Source of the DNA: Gnomoniopsis sp. IMI 355080
Taxonomy: Eukaryota; Ascomycota; Sordariomycetes; Diaporthales; Gnomoniaceae
Direction: 5' to 3'
DNA: 64,000 nt
NCBI GenBank assembly: GCA_027946555.1
Contig: JAPEVC010000022.1
Coordinates: 1-64,000 of the forward strand
Shown here: positions 22,890 through 35,013 of the stretch, piece after piece
Layout of the letters: the number at the start of each line of letters is the position of its first letter
Position numbering within the stretch: position 1 is the stretch's first letter
Notes under the pieces: generated by a model
What the model was told of the DNA's origin: nothing
Database searches by the model: none
Seen by the model: only the letters and a program-made list of their open reading frames with translations
Translations under genes and position numbers: made by a program

Positions 22890-23700
22890 CTACCGCTGGG
22901 ACAGGCTTCGTAATCGTCAGCGACAACGAGAACAGCTACTGGGAGGCCATATCGGCCTTTCTCCGCCACCTACTCATTCTGGATACAATCGAAGGCTACA
23001 TGACCGGTTTCACTATTACAACCACTGAACTATCTTAACTTCACCCTGTAGCCTGAGGCCACATCGGCCGACAACGCCACCGCGCCATTTGCGCCATTGA
23101 TGGCCGAGCTCAATGCTCTCAACGTTACCATAACCAGCAACGCGGCAATATTGTCGGATAATTATGCCGATTGGTTTGATAATTGGGCCGCGCCCCTGAC
23201 CTACACCACCAATGTTGGCGTGGATGGTCGACTCATTTCCCGAGCTGTTGTTCGAGACAATGTCACTGCAATGGTAGCCGTATTTCGCGACATGATTGAG
23301 AATAGCCCCGGGATTACTGGAACTGGACTAAATGGCCTCGCAATTAATGTGATAGAGGCGCGCGTTGGAGCCTCAGCAGTGCCCGGCGCAAATGCGGTGC
23401 TCCCTGCGTGGCGCAATGCCCTCTTCCAGCTCAACTTTGGTTTCACGCCTGCCGCTGATGCTGACTGGAATACTTTAGCAACTGGGCAAGCCTGGCTCAA
23501 CGAACTACAGGAACAGCTGCGCGCTATCACGGCTGGTGGGGATGCGTACATGAATGAGGCGACATGGGATAATGTCAGTTAGGAGGAGGACTATTTCGGA
23601 GGCAATTACGACACCTTGAAGGCCATAAAGGCTGAGTATGAACCGACCGATCTGTTCTGGGCTGAACTAGCTGTGGGAAGCGATGTCTCGTGGGTCATTG
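22890..23700 (+). pseudogene. remnant of a secreted BBE-type FAD oxidase, C-terminal part
   Basis: A frame from about 22893 reads GTGFVIVSDNENSYWEAISAF, typical of the middle of fungal secreted FAD-binding oxidases. After a frame change and stop it continues at 23097 with MAELNALNVTITSNA, the NVGVDGRLISRAVV block and AYMNEATWDN. An in-frame TAG (23580-23582) then precedes EEDYFGGNYDTLKAIKAEYEP, the conserved berberine-bridge C-terminus. The N-terminal FAD-binding half is missing, and its place is taken by the oppositely oriented P450 remnant, so a deletion or rearrangement probably joined two decayed genes. It differs from the intact neighbour oxidase and is not a duplicate of it. Confidence 0.75.
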
Positions 23701-24071
23701 CAGCTATTGGAAGACTTTGCTAGCCCTAAGGCCACTAACTCCCTATTGTGTTTTGTGGAATACCAATATAAATAGAGCCCCAGATGCCTTGAGTCTAATA
23801 GCCAGCCTTTCTATCATGAGAAACCATCGCGACCTCGGAGGTCTTACGATGATGTACCTATCAGAGTTTTGTACGGTGACATGGTCACACCAGAGGCAAG
23901 AAGCGAACTGATAAAGCTGTATGTATGGGCTCCCGACAATATAATAAGAGCAAGGCAGGAATTTTACGTAGTTTGGGGACTCATGATATCACATTATGCT
24001 TTTGAAGTATACTGCAGCTTGTGTAATAATGCTACCTCCTCTTCACTGCTTGTCCTTGAATCACAGAGTCT
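23701..24071. other. intergenic, AT-rich
   Basis: Between the FAD oxidase remnant and the AYR1-like SDR gene. I see no feature beyond short chance open frames. Confidence 0.4.
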
Positions 24072-25114
24072 CTATAGGGTTGCCTGGGCAGTTTGCTGAC
24101 CAGGCTTGACCTTTTCCAAACCCCTACCCAGGTTGGACGACCAGTCGATGAACCATCTCGGGTATGCCCATGTATTCCACCGTACGAGGGTAGCAAACGT
24201 TCCGGCCCAGACGGGGTTCGGGGTCCCAGTGAGGATACCCTTCACTAACCTGGGTGCAAGCTCGTCAACAGACATACATGAGTTCTTATGCTCGACCCGT
24301 TGCTTGCCCGCTGTCTCCTCCACACCTGGAAATCGGTAGAACGAGTGCTTCGGCAGCTTTAGCTGCCCGTCGGGCTTGTCGAATATAGGTGTGCTAGCCG
24401 AGCCCACCATTACCGTCACAACACGTACGCCTAACGGGGCCATCTCAATGCGTAGCGTCTCTGACATCTGGGCAATGGCAGCCTTGGAGCTGGAGTAAAT
24501 ACCTGCTCGTCAAGTTCAGTCTTTCAGTCTCTTATCAAAATAACGGGAGTCTGCCCCGGTGGTAACTTACCAGCCCAGCACATGGGAATTCTACAGCCGA
24601 TGGAGCTCAGATTCGCAATGATACCCTTTGCCTCGACAACGAGGGGGCCAAAGGCCTGAGTAACAGCGAGAGGTCCCCAGACATTCACGTCGTATACCTG
24701 TTTTGCCCAGGTCATATCGACATCGAGAAGCGGCATGACTCCCTCGACTCCAGCGCAGTTAATCTGATGTTCATTAGCATCGCATTAGAATGGCTGGGCT
24801 ACTGATCAATTGTTTTCAGTAGTTTTCATAAGAGAACGTCATAGAAAGCCACTTACAAGGACGTCTAGTCTCCCGCCAGTACGGTTCATCACTATGTCTT
24901 TGCATTGAGTGATGGTCTGGGGTACGGTCACATCAAGCTCGACGGCGTCGGTGTTGCTTAGCTCCGTGAGATCCTGGGCCTTTGAGCGACTTCGTACGCC
25001 CGCGAAGACGTGGAAGTCGTGCTGAAGAAAGACCTTTGTTAGAGCCCAGCCAATACTACCGGTGCTGCAGCCTGTGATCAGAACTGTCTTCTTCTGGATA
25101 GCTGCCGGTGCCAT
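24072..25114 (-). CDS. short-chain dehydrogenase, AYR1-like
   Basis: Three exons, 25114-24857, 24763-24571 and 24502-24072, encode 293 residues. The sequence matches the branch that includes yeast Ayr1 (NADPH-dependent 1-acyl-dihydroxyacetone-phosphate reductase) and related 17beta-HSD-like enzymes. The cofactor motif reads TGCSTGSIGWAL, followed by INCAG, the catalytic Ser in NLSSIG, and YSSSKAA with the Tyr-Lys pair encoded across the last junction. A hydrophobic, Trp-rich C-terminal part (WAGTFATLVRWNTWAYPRW) could associate with membrane. Introns are 93 and 68 nt. It lies head-to-head with a PRISE-like reductase about 1 kb away, so a shared promoter is possible. Actual substrate unknown. 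Confidence 0.88.
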
Positions 25115-26134
25115 AATTCCCGTTGATCGAAGGAGGATGCGATCTAAGAGGTTGTGTGAATTCGGAGCGTGCTTTTAGACACGGGATTGAAAAGCAACGT
25201 TAGATGGAGTTGTGCTTCAATGCAATGCATGTTGGAAAAAGTGCCTTGTTACCAACGCGCTCTTAACCCAAACGAGCGTTGCAAACGGCGCAGCACCAGA
25301 ATGATACAACTACTATGCAACTCGGAAGTCTCCCGATGTCTTTAGACTTCACACACAAAGTCTCAATGCATACTGAAACTGATCTACATGTTAAAACACC
25401 CAGAAGGCTGTGAATGCCCACAGTGTCACGACGATGCATATCTGGTAGCTTTCCCCAATCTGTAGTGAATGAATTGTTAGAACTTCCAAGCTAGCAGAAC
25501 AAATGCTGTTGTAGAGGATCAAGAACCAGAATACACAGCCTAGGGTAAGTTCCCGTTATTGGGTCAGTGTAGCGACGATTGTAGAATGCTAAGAATGCAT
25601 TGCCCATCTCTTTCCTATACGTAGGTAGGTATTGCTTATTTTCAAGGTGAATACTCTCGTAAATTGTAGCAATTTGAGTGATGTTGCTTGTTTGCCTCTC
25701 CGGTTCTCTGTTGACAATTCCCCTGTAGCTCTAACCGGCGTTGTTTACACGCTTATTGAAGTCTACTTCGTCTGCCACCACCAGAGCCCTGCGCCAAGTT
25801 GTAAACATTTTGTTTATCTGTATTTATAATCAAAGTAGCATGTATTCGGCGTGAGCAACAGAAGCGAATGCCGATTGTGGATAATCAGGCCCATAATTCC
25901 TCACGTTCTCGTCCCATAGAGATGCATGGCAGGCTGCACGAGTGAAACGAAAACGGTGGGGTCTCGAAAGATTTTCGTTATAAAAGTCATTATATGGCCA
26001 GTATCTTGATTTTCGTGACCTCGAGCTCGAAGCTTTTCTATATTCGACCTCAGGAGGTGCTTGAGATACTATACTTCTACCGCCGTGCATCTTCTCCTCT
26101 TCTGTCTCACAAACGAATATCAAGCATTTCCATC
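25115..26134. other. divergent intergenic region with TATA box
   Basis: A region between two divergently transcribed reductase genes. It contains TATAAAA at 25979-25985, about 150 nt before the PRISE-like start. No other gene is supported. Confidence 0.5.
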
Positions 26135-27359
26135 ATGAGCAAAGTCGCCTTCATCACAGGCGGTAATGGCATTACCGGCTCCGCAATCCTGGAGCACCTA
26201 GTAAAGCACACTACGTCCTCAGAATGGCGTAAGATCATCGTGACATCTTATTCTGCATTCGTTCCCCTCGTGACGAACGACCCACGCATCCACTTCGTCG
26301 CCTTGGACTTCACGCAGACCGCAGAGGTGCTCATCCCTCAAATGCGCGAAGCTGGCTGTGGAGAGGTCACTCACGCCTACTTTTCGTCGTATGTGCACCG
26401 GGACGGTTTCGCGGAGCTGGCGGCCGCCAACACGGCCCTGTTCGAGAACTTTCTGTGGGCGTTACAGGCCGTCACGACTGACGGGGAGAACCTCCTGGCC
26501 AATGTCACTTTGCAAACTGGCGGCAAGTACTATAACGTACACGCTGCACCGGGGCCGACGCCGTGTCGGGAAGAAAGCCCGCGGCCAACAGTCGGCGCCC
26601 AAGATGGGAATTTTTATTACCCACAAGAAGACTTCCTTGCGGCGGAACAGAAGGGGAAACGATGGACGTGGAATGTGATTAGACCGACAGGAATTATTGG
26701 TTGCACCGGTAAGTTCTTTTTATCCATTCCCACCGGGAACGAAGAAAATTCCAATATTGAACTGTAGCGTGACAGGAAAACCAAACGGGATGAACTTGGC
26801 ACTTACCTATGCGGTATACTTCCTGATCTGCGCGGAGCTCGACATTGAGGCGCGCATGCCCACGAACTTGGCGTACTGGAACGAGACAGAGGACCAGTCC
26901 GACGCAGCACTGATTGCGGAGCAGACGATCTGGGCATCTACTACGCCCGGCGCCGCCAATGAGGCCTTCAACTGCGTCAACGGTGATGTCTTCCGGTACC
27001 GGTTTACGTGGCCGCGTCTGGCTGCCTTTTTCGGGGCGCGAGCCTCATCAGACCAGCATTTCGAAAAGCCGCGCCCCTCGGAAGAAGGTGCTCTGCAGCA
27101 GGAGTTTAGTGTGGTCGATTGGCTGCGCGACAAGCAGCCAGTGTGGGAGAGGTTGTGTGACAAGGCCGGGGTTCCCGAGGCGAAGTCCACATTCCGCTTC
27201 GTCACGCCCTTTATCATGGACTGGGCGTTTCGGCGCAGTTGGAGCGCAACGTTGAGCATGACAAAAGCGAGAAAGCTAGGCTGGACTGGATATGTTGATT
27301 CTTATGAGTCGAATGTGCGTGTTTTTGAACGATTGAGGGAGTTGAAGCAGATCCCGTAA
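26135..27359 (+). CDS. PRISE-like NAD(P)-dependent reductase (atypical SDR)
   Basis: Two exons, 26135-26708 and 26776-27359, encode 385 residues. PRISE enzymes (progesterone 5beta-reductase/iridoid-synthase-like) reduce enone double bonds, and fungal members often sit in secondary-metabolite clusters. The N-terminus carries the Rossmann motif FITGGNGITGSAI. The family segment LQTGGKYYNVH contains the expected catalytic Lys-Tyr region. WNVIRPTGIIGCTG follows, then the substrate half with AFNCVNGDVFRYRFTWPRLA. The intron (GTAAGT to ACAG, 67 nt) restores GCTGKPNGMN. The C-terminal KARKLGWTGYVDS segment is family-typical. A TATA box lies upstream. Substrate not assignable. Confidence 0.88.
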
Positions 27360-27418
27360 CTTTTTGTAATTTGAGGATCCTTCGCTCGTTACATTATTAC
27401 TGCATTTGCCAGTACATC

Positions 27419-27456
27419 TACCTAGGTACGCCCGACATATTTGAGGTACCTAGGTA
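27419..27456. repeat. pair of TACCTAGGTA palindromes
   Basis: Two perfect copies, 18 nt apart, of the palindrome found through the window, just after the end of the PRISE-like gene. Confidence 0.8.
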
Positions 27457-28950
27457 CAGTAGTTGGTACTATATAGGAACTCAGGGGCTTTTACTCCACG
27501 CAAACTAGGGTTGATAATGCTACTAGATAATACCCCAGGTTCCTAGGTAAGTACAGAGTACTAAAGTACTGCGATAAATCCCTCATATTTCCAAGACTTA
27601 CCAACAGTCACGACCTATACCTTTTGTCGAGGGGTCGCGTCTTAATTGACTGGAGGTTGGCGAATTCTCACACAATCTTATGAGGCATCGTCACCATTTT
27701 CATTGCTTTACATACCCTAAGGTATTCGCTGACTCTAACACTGGAGTCTGTGTTCCATTCTATTAGATTGGGGTTTCATTCTGTTCCCCTTGAAGTGGTG
27801 CCATCTGGGTCGTGTCGTGACTCGTCAAAGATGGAGCGAATCCTACGTCTCTCGTCATTCGGATTTAACTTAGTGAGGGACGCGGACTCGCTGCGGAATC
27901 CCCACCGGCATGTTTCCACCGGCACGTTTCCACCAGCAGAATTGGTTCGTCCGTACCCTGGAGTGCATGATACCTACCTAGCCAAATAAGAATGGCGTTG
28001 AAAATACAAAGCATTGCACTATATAAGACTTGAAATGTTATCAGATCACGACTTCCGAGCAACCGTCTGCCCAATGGGGAAGGTCGCAGGTTCTGGTACA
28101 GGTGTGGGCCGTCGTTACGCGTTTTCGAGCCTAACGTCCTTTGCACCATACTATGTTTACACTATACAAGCTGTTGCTCCTAGCATTTCGGACATAAGCT
28201 CTGACAATACGCATAAGCTGTATTGCGCTAGGTAAGCATAAATCAAACAAGGCTGCCTGCCATTGGACGAATCCCCAAGATTCACAGTGCACAACCTGGG
28301 TACGGAGTGCATGCAGAATTATGTGATTTTCAGGGTTATCAATCAGGAACGTACCGAGTTCTAGCAGAAGTACCACGTCTCGCGATTCTGGTTTTTCCAA
28401 ACTATCCAACCTCTTTACCTTCACTGATACCTTCATTAGTTACTATTAGAAAACTACCTGCGTCAAGCTCTACATAGTTGGGTAGGTTGCGATGCATCAC
28501 TAGAATTCCAGCCAAAGCTATCCTTCCAGTGATGTCCTGCATGAAATTTTGACAGGTCGTAGAGTCCGGGCTTGGCGAGCCGTCTAAATCGACTGGGTCC
28601 CGAGTCGTAAGTCCTTGAAATCGCCGACGTTATCGCCTTGGAGCCTTCCTCCTTAAGTAAGTTACCCTGAAAAGCGGACCTATCCGCAAGGAGTGTTCAG
28701 CAGGGTATTCGCCATTACGTATGCACTTGTCATATTAAAATGCACATCAATGCTCCTCTCGTTTAGTTGACCCGCCATTCAGGGACCTATCAATTTCTCC
28801 AAATTGAAATCGCAATGTTTCCGTGTCTCTATCCTCTCTCAAGCTCTCTTCGGAGCTCGTTCGGCCGAGAGGGAAGTGGGAGCAAAAGAAAAAGAAAAAC
28901 AGAAAAGGGAATAATCAGGGGCGAAGCTTCAGGTGTGTCAACATTGCTTG

Positions 28951-28958
28951 TATATAAA
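28951..28958 (+). promoter_or_regulatory. TATA box of beta-propeller gene
   Basis: TATATAAA about 115 nt before the ATG at 29065. Confidence 0.5.
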
Positions 28959-29064
28959 GTCCACGAAGCTTTCCGGTAGCGAACTTTTCAGTGAATGACT
29001 GTCACGCACGATTCCCGGGCATTTCCCAGCTATCCTAGAACGTGAGAAAGCAAGATTGATAATC

Positions 29065-31352
29065 ATGCTTCTCTTGAACTCTTTGAGCCTTCTGGGCTTC
29101 GCGGTGAGCCAAGCTCTCGCAGCGTGCCCTTATGCTGAGCAGCTTGCCTCCCGAAGCGAGTCTCCGTCAGACTCGCACCAACCTGCCCTCAGGAAACGTG
29201 CGGCTGAGGGCAAGAAGGGTGTCTTCTACATGTAAGCGATTTCAGAATCGTCGTGGTTCTGCACCTCCCCCCCCCCTCCAACCTAAATATCTACGTAAGA
29301 GCAAGCTTGGCTCAATGGCGTAGTGGCACTGCCCCACGTCGATCGATCATCAGCTCGTATCTCTAGGCCTTGTTTTCCACTATTCGATAGCACCTGACCT
29401 GCGCTAAGAATGACTCAGGAACCGCATTGCGCCCTCGCAAATGACCTTGTACATCGCAAACGCTGATGGCAGCAATGAGCGAGCCCTGTTGCCCGCAAAC
29501 TCGTCCGTGTTCGAGTATCAAGGCCACTTCACTCCAGATGGCAAGCAGATGTAAGTAGTAAATATCTAATTTGACCACACTACATTCTTGATTTCCAGCA
29601 ATTCTACAAAACGTGCAATTCTACACAATTAAAACATCACTAACGCCCTTGGCTAGTATATACACTTCTGAACAAGTGGATGGACAGTCCGACATCTACA
29701 GCATCAATGTTGATGGTAGTAATATTACCAAGCTGATTGCCACCAGCTCCTTTGAGAACAACGGCGTGCTCTCTCCTGACGGGACCAAGCTTGCCTACGT
29801 CTCCACAGCAAATGGCTACATGGCCAACATCTGGGTGAAGGACCTTCTTACCGGCGAGGCCAAGAACCTCACCAACACGGCCGACACAGTGGGTGCACCA
29901 ACTGAGGAGAGCCCCGATGGCCATTTCCGGCCGACTTGGTCACCAGACGGTGAATGGATTGCCTTCTCATCAGACCGCAACACTGATTGGACGGGTCACA
30001 CCAATGGAACCGGATGGGAGCACACACAGGAGCTTTCCATCTACGCCATCAAAGCCGACGGCACCGGTTTCAAAAAGGTGGCCAACAAGACTGGCTACTC
30101 GTTGGGCTCGCCTGCATGGTCGCCCGATGGCTCTCGTATTGCTTATTATGAGATCACGCTCGAAGGCACCTACGATGCCCACCGGGGCGAAGACCTCAAC
30201 TCAACCGAGTCTCAAATCGCGTCCGTGGATTTCGCCACTGGTACCGACCTTGTCTACCACACCTCGGGAGCTGGTGTCAAGCTGTCGCCGGGATGGGTGT
30301 CCAACTCCACTCTCGGTTACATTGTGAAAGGTGTCGCCGACGAAGGCCTGAACTACACGGCCTACACCACGACTCATCAGCAATATATTAGTTCTGTTCG
30401 GAACCCCAGCTGGTCTCCTGATGGCACTCAGGTTGTCTATGAGCGCACAGGATGGGACATCCGAGCCCTGGAGAAGCCTCTTTATTCGTGGCAGGATGAC
30501 TACGAGTACCGTTTCCTGGATGTCTTCCCACAGTTGTCTTTGGATGGACAACTCACGTACACCGCGAAGCAGACGGGCAACGCGTCCTCAAACATCGTCA
30601 AGGCAAATGCAAATGGCTCGGACGTCTCCCTGGTGTTTAGCACGTACGCTGGACTGACCGGCTCTAGTGTTGGAGAAGGCCTCGCCGGATCTTTCCAGCC
30701 TTCCTGGAGTCCTGACGCGGAGTGGATTGCATTTGGGCTGGGTTTCTGGTTTTTTGATCGTGCAGAGTATCCGGGTTACATCTACCGTGCTGCAGCCAAC
30801 GGCTCAACTTCTGAGTTGATCACTGGCGACGGTGTGCACAACGTCGGCTTTCCCAGTTACTCCCCCGATGGCACCGCCCTCGTGTACCGTGCTTGGGATG
30901 GTGAGAACGGCCCGCTTGGTCTGAAAATCTTCAATCTGACGACGGGTGCTATCACCAACCTGACCTATGGGTGGGACACTACACCTGGCTGGTCTCCCGA
31001 TGGAACCAAGATCGTCTTTGCTCGCAACAACAACTGGACGAGCGAATATGGCGGCCGCTGGTATGCAGACAGATATGATGTTTGGACCATCAACCCAGAT
31101 GGCACTGATGCGACGGCCTTGACTTCAAGTGGGGCTAACGATGCACACGCTGTCTGGACTGCGGACAACAAGATCGCATACAACAGTGGGATGTACGGCT
31201 TCCGTGATGAGTGCGCTACATACGATGACACATTCCAGCCCTACGGACAGATCATGATGATGGACAAAGATGGATCTAACAAGCGGATGCTGACGGATTC
31301 CATGTGGGAGGACTCGATGCCTTTGTGGGTACCGAACGAATACCTTTCGTAA
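29065..31352 (+). CDS. secreted TolB-like/PD40 beta-propeller protein
   Basis: Three exons, 29065-29231, 29419-29550 and 29657-31352, encode 664 residues. Residues 1-19 form a signal peptide (MLLLNSLSLLGFAVSQALA). A short pro-like region containing LRKR follows. The rest is a run of PD40-type blades with the recurring phrase (S/T)PDG, e.g. HFTPDGKQIIYTS, VLSPDGTKLAYVS, TWSPDGEWIAFSS, AWSPDGSRIAYYE, SWSPDGTQVVYER, GWSPDGTKIVFAR. Each blade is followed by a (D/N)xxG(S/T) turn such as NVDGSNITKL. Bacterial TolB and relatives are protein-binding propellers; secreted fungal homologues are of unknown role. Many NxS/T sequons are present. Both intron junctions were placed by restoring the repeat register. 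Confidence 0.87.
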
Positions 31353-32219
31353 AGCCTACCTAGTTAGGTATATTTCACGTACATAGTTATGAGAAAGACC
31401 ATTCAACAAGTAACTTTGCTCTGGATTCTGCGTGCACCTCAATCATCATAAGAAACCCGGCAAGGCTTGTTTTAGGTACACCCTTCCGTACAGCCATATC
31501 AGAAGAATACTTATGAACCTTTCGTCCAGGAAATAGCCTGCTATCCACCCAGGTGTAAGAAATTGTCTTCAACACAGCAGCACTTGCAGCAACCAAACAC
31601 ATGCGGTCAAACAGGCCATGCTGACGCCCTTCGACGCCAGGAGGTTGAAGCCCCGCCACCTGTTCATCTGATCACCGACCCCAGTCGGTGAGCTTACAAC
31701 GCCAAGCCTAATGCAGCCCGAGTCGACGGTCGCACGAGCTCCGTGTTGCCAATTTCGGTTTTGTGCAACATCGCGTACGGCTTAACGAATGGTACGTCGG
31801 CGTCAATGTGGACGAGCTCACTGCCAACGGTGAATGACAGCTCATAGCACGCAGTCTTCCAGATCAAAATAGTCTTCTAGTCTTCGCAAGATGGGGATTA
31901 CACAAATAGCTCTGCTCAACGTCTGTGGTAGATACCGTACCAGCCTTTCTCCATGGTAAGATCATGATGCCGAGCTCATCTCTGCTACCCTAGTGAAGCC
32001 TTCGAGAAGAAAGTCTTTCAAAGCGGATTATGTACAGCTGTACGCTGCTGACGAACCTGGGAGAGTTCTGTGCAAGATGACAGTAGCAAGATAGCCCCCG
32101 TTACGTGGTCATGCTTCCTGTATGAAATTATGATGTGGCAAAATGCATGGAGGCTATAGGTCTATATAGCTGTGTAAGCTGATCCAGGCAAAATGCTACT
32201 CCTAGTTCTGCCACATTCA
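31353..32219. other. intergenic with possible gene debris
   Basis: Mostly featureless. A minus-strand frame about 31870-31694 reads coding-like (see separate entry). Confidence 0.4.
31694..31870 (-). pseudogene. coding-like fragment of unknown family
   Basis: A start-less minus-strand frame reads ILIWKTACYELSFTVGSELV, then IDADVPFVKPYAMLHKTEIG and an RPSTRAALGLAL ending before TAA. Composition looks protein-coding, but I do not recognise the family. No upstream exon was found, so it may be the tail of a deleted gene. Confidence 0.3.
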
Positions 32220-34068
32220 CTATTTCTCCCTGCGTCGTAGTCTTATTGGCACTTTGCCCAGGGCGTACGACATCCCACCACCGAAGCCTTTGAGCGTGAA
32301 GTCTTCCTGAACATCGCTATTTTCAAGGATTTCACAGTCGAACAGACTTACCACCAAGGCGGTAGTCAGTATAATTTGACGTTTAGCAAAGTGTCGTCCA
32401 GGGCATTGGCGGGGGCCTCCCCCATAGGGAATCCACGACCCTTCGAGCCCTTTCGCAGAGAAAGCCATGGAATCAGCGCTGGCAACCTCTGGGTCCTCGT
32501 CGTCGTTGGCATTCTTTGGGTGGAGGAATCTTCCGGCCCAGAACTGATCAACAGGGTGCTCATTGTTCAAACCAGTCCGCCATACGTCGGTATTCATATG
32601 GGCAACTGTCGTTGGTGTGACGATGACTTTCCGCCGTGGTATAACCCAGTCTTGTAGTCTCATTTCGGCCCTGTCGGTCATTCTGATGATATAAAAGTGC
32701 ATTCTTAAGCGCAAGGTCTCGGCGTAAACGGCTTGAAGCATCGGCAAGCGGAGTAATCGATCAATATCAAACTTGCTGGTAACCGTACAGCCGTCGGGAC
32801 CTTTCAACGCGCAGCTGTCAACCTCAGCCCTCACCCTGGCGAGCAGGTCGGGGTCCCTATATATGTCGAAGGACGCCCATGAAGTAGCCGCAACAGCGTT
32901 TCTCGATCTGTATTTGAGCAGTCAGCCGAAAAGTGGTCCTGAAGTCAACGCTGCAGGTGATACTGCGGACGTACGCCCATATTGCTCCAAAATCAGCAGA
33001 AGCAATAGCGTCATAATCGAAGCCATCCATCTCGAGAAACATTTGCTGCCTCTCACGGAAGAAACTGCTTCCCCAGAACTCATCATCCTTCCTATCCGAC
33101 TGACCAGAGTGTTCCCTTGCGTATTGCTGCCAAAGTTTCACCGCGTCCACTACGCGTTTCCGAGCTGCATAGGCTCCTGGAGCCAGAATCCACGGAACAC
33201 CCTGAAGGTAGGTTTGTAGATTACGATCAAACTCTGCAAAGTCCTCTAGGAAGGTCGGATTCAGCCTCAAAAGGTAAGGACCACAGAGAGCTGTGAATAT
33301 GGAGACCATGGACTCATCTTGGACGACCTTCATCAGGTCATCGTGGTGTTCCACGCCATGCCCAATACGTTGATGCAACTCACACAATCGATGTGTAATG
33401 TTCTCCTCAAACCTATCGTTGAAGGGAGTGAGGCCCGGCCCTTCAAGAAACCGAACTAGAGAAGTGTGATCACGATAATCCACACGGTTCCGGGCCTCTA
33501 CTCGGCTGTCTGGATGAGGTACGTGGCCACCGCCGGAGTCATCGTCATCATAGAGTCTCAACGCTTTTGCTGGTAAGCCGAAAGCGTATCCAAGAGCAAA
33601 TTTCACAAAGGGTATGGAAGTGCAGCCCCCGGAGCCTTTGAAGAGGTCTTTCACAAACTCTGGTCCCTGGACGGCATAGAACTCATACGTGAGGACCTTG
33701 ACACGGACTGGGTATGCACACTGGAAGAAATTTCTAAGTCACATCAGCTCAAGACCACTGGTGATGTTCTGACAGAGGTGTAATTACGTCGAGTCTAATA
33801 GAAATGATTTTGGGTTCCACAGGTAGGCCATTGGAAGCGTGCCCAACAGAGGGAAGAAGTAGGGGAACGTTGGAGGTGTTCTTTGCCCTGCGCCATCATG
33901 TCGACTATGCGCCGCAAATTCGTCGCGCTTGGTAGTATAGTTGTACCAAAATATGGCGAGAAGGAGTAAAGCGAGGGAGCTGCCCACGGGCGTGCTGAGA
34001 CTGAGCGAGGACGTCCACTGGGAAAGCGCGCCAGACATTTCTTGAATTCGGCCGCGCGTGTCGTACAT
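32220..34068 (-). CDS. cytochrome P450 monooxygenase
   Basis: Three exons, 34068-33788, 33733-32975 and 32907-32220, encode 575 residues. An N-terminal membrane anchor (SSLALLLLAIFWYNY, about residues 31-45) precedes a Pro-rich hinge (PPTFPYFFPLLGTLP). The first junction restores TNFFQCAYPVRVKVL and the second restores IWASRNAVAATSW in the I-helix area. The K-helix ETLRLR and the haem loop YGGGPRQCPGRH (Cys about residue 515) are intact. The I-helix lacks the usual AGxxT and the overall pattern resembles fungal P450s annotated as CYP7/CYP8-like sterol or prostacyclin types, which often act in secondary metabolism. A stretch of acidic and Gly residues (DDDDSGGGH) lies near residue 145. Substrate unknown. 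Confidence 0.9.
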
Positions 34069-35013
34069 AGTCGGTGAGTAATCGGACTACTCTCAAGCGT
34101 CGTTATTTGGTCTGACTGAAGAACCTGATTGTCTCCTCAAGTGTTGGTGTTCCAGCCCTCGTAGATTGGGGGCACCCAGGTCGTTTGAGGCTAGTGGTGT
34201 GATTGAGGACGTCACGCTACCTGCTTCGTTGCAGCATTCAGGGCATCGTTTATTGCTAATTTTAGTTGGGGAGCATGCTGTTTTATGTGCTGACTGCATG
34301 TGGCGTCAGGGTATTTACGGCTGGTGGCGTCGGTGATAATGCAAGATCCACTTGAGCACACCAACGGGCTGCGTGACAAGTCACAAAGTGCAACGACGCT
34401 GTGAAAGATGACCGTGAAAGATCAAATTAATGGTGAGGGTAGTACATATGGCATCGACTGCTCCAGTCATTTTTCAAATAGGGAAAAATAACATCTGTGA
34501 GGGATGGGAAAGCCTCCACTCGACCCAACACAAGTGTTTTTCGATACGGCCTAGGACTCTAGGAGACATACGCGCTAGAGATCTGACTGTACTGCCGCTA
34601 GGCGTTTACCCGCTAAACCCATTTCGATACAAGTTCGGCCTCGTTCAGCCCCCACGGTCCATCTGTGGAATGCAGTCTGACCAGAGCCTGACTTCCGCCT
34701 CAGTTCAAAAACACCCTATAAGACTTACCACGTGGGTCATCCTCAGCTCTATCCCGAATAGGGCATAGAAACCCGGGCGCCTCGACCCATTTGAAGTGTT
34801 CAGCGCAGAAGGAGGAGGGTGTGGAGGAGGAGGAGGACATCTGGTGCGGGCTATATATACCTACGGTTTGAAAATTATATATACCAAGCCTGTATATCAA
34901 GTGGCACCCATGGAAATCTCAGATTTGCCTTCTTCGCGTGCTCCTTGCTAGCTTCCAAAGTTCCTGAGACCAACCACCATCAGTCTCCATACCTACCATT
35001 ACAAAACCTAACG
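34069..35013. other. intergenic, divergent promoters
   Basis: Between the divergent P450 and membrane-protein genes. TATATATA elements at 34853-34858 and 34876-34883 precede the latter. No gene is supported. Confidence 0.45.

Larger units (their letters stand above)
27360..29064. other. intergenic, no supported gene
   Basis: It contains two perfect TACCTAGGTA palindromes (27419-27428 and 27447-27456) and a third partial one near 27541. A minus-strand frame of 101 codons (28436-28131) has no recognisable family. The right end holds a TATATAAAG box at 28951-28959. Confidence 0.4.

Noticed and set aside
28131..28436. 101-codon minus-strand frame with ATG
   Set aside because: No recognisable motif, no supporting splice or promoter signal; a chance frame cannot be excluded.
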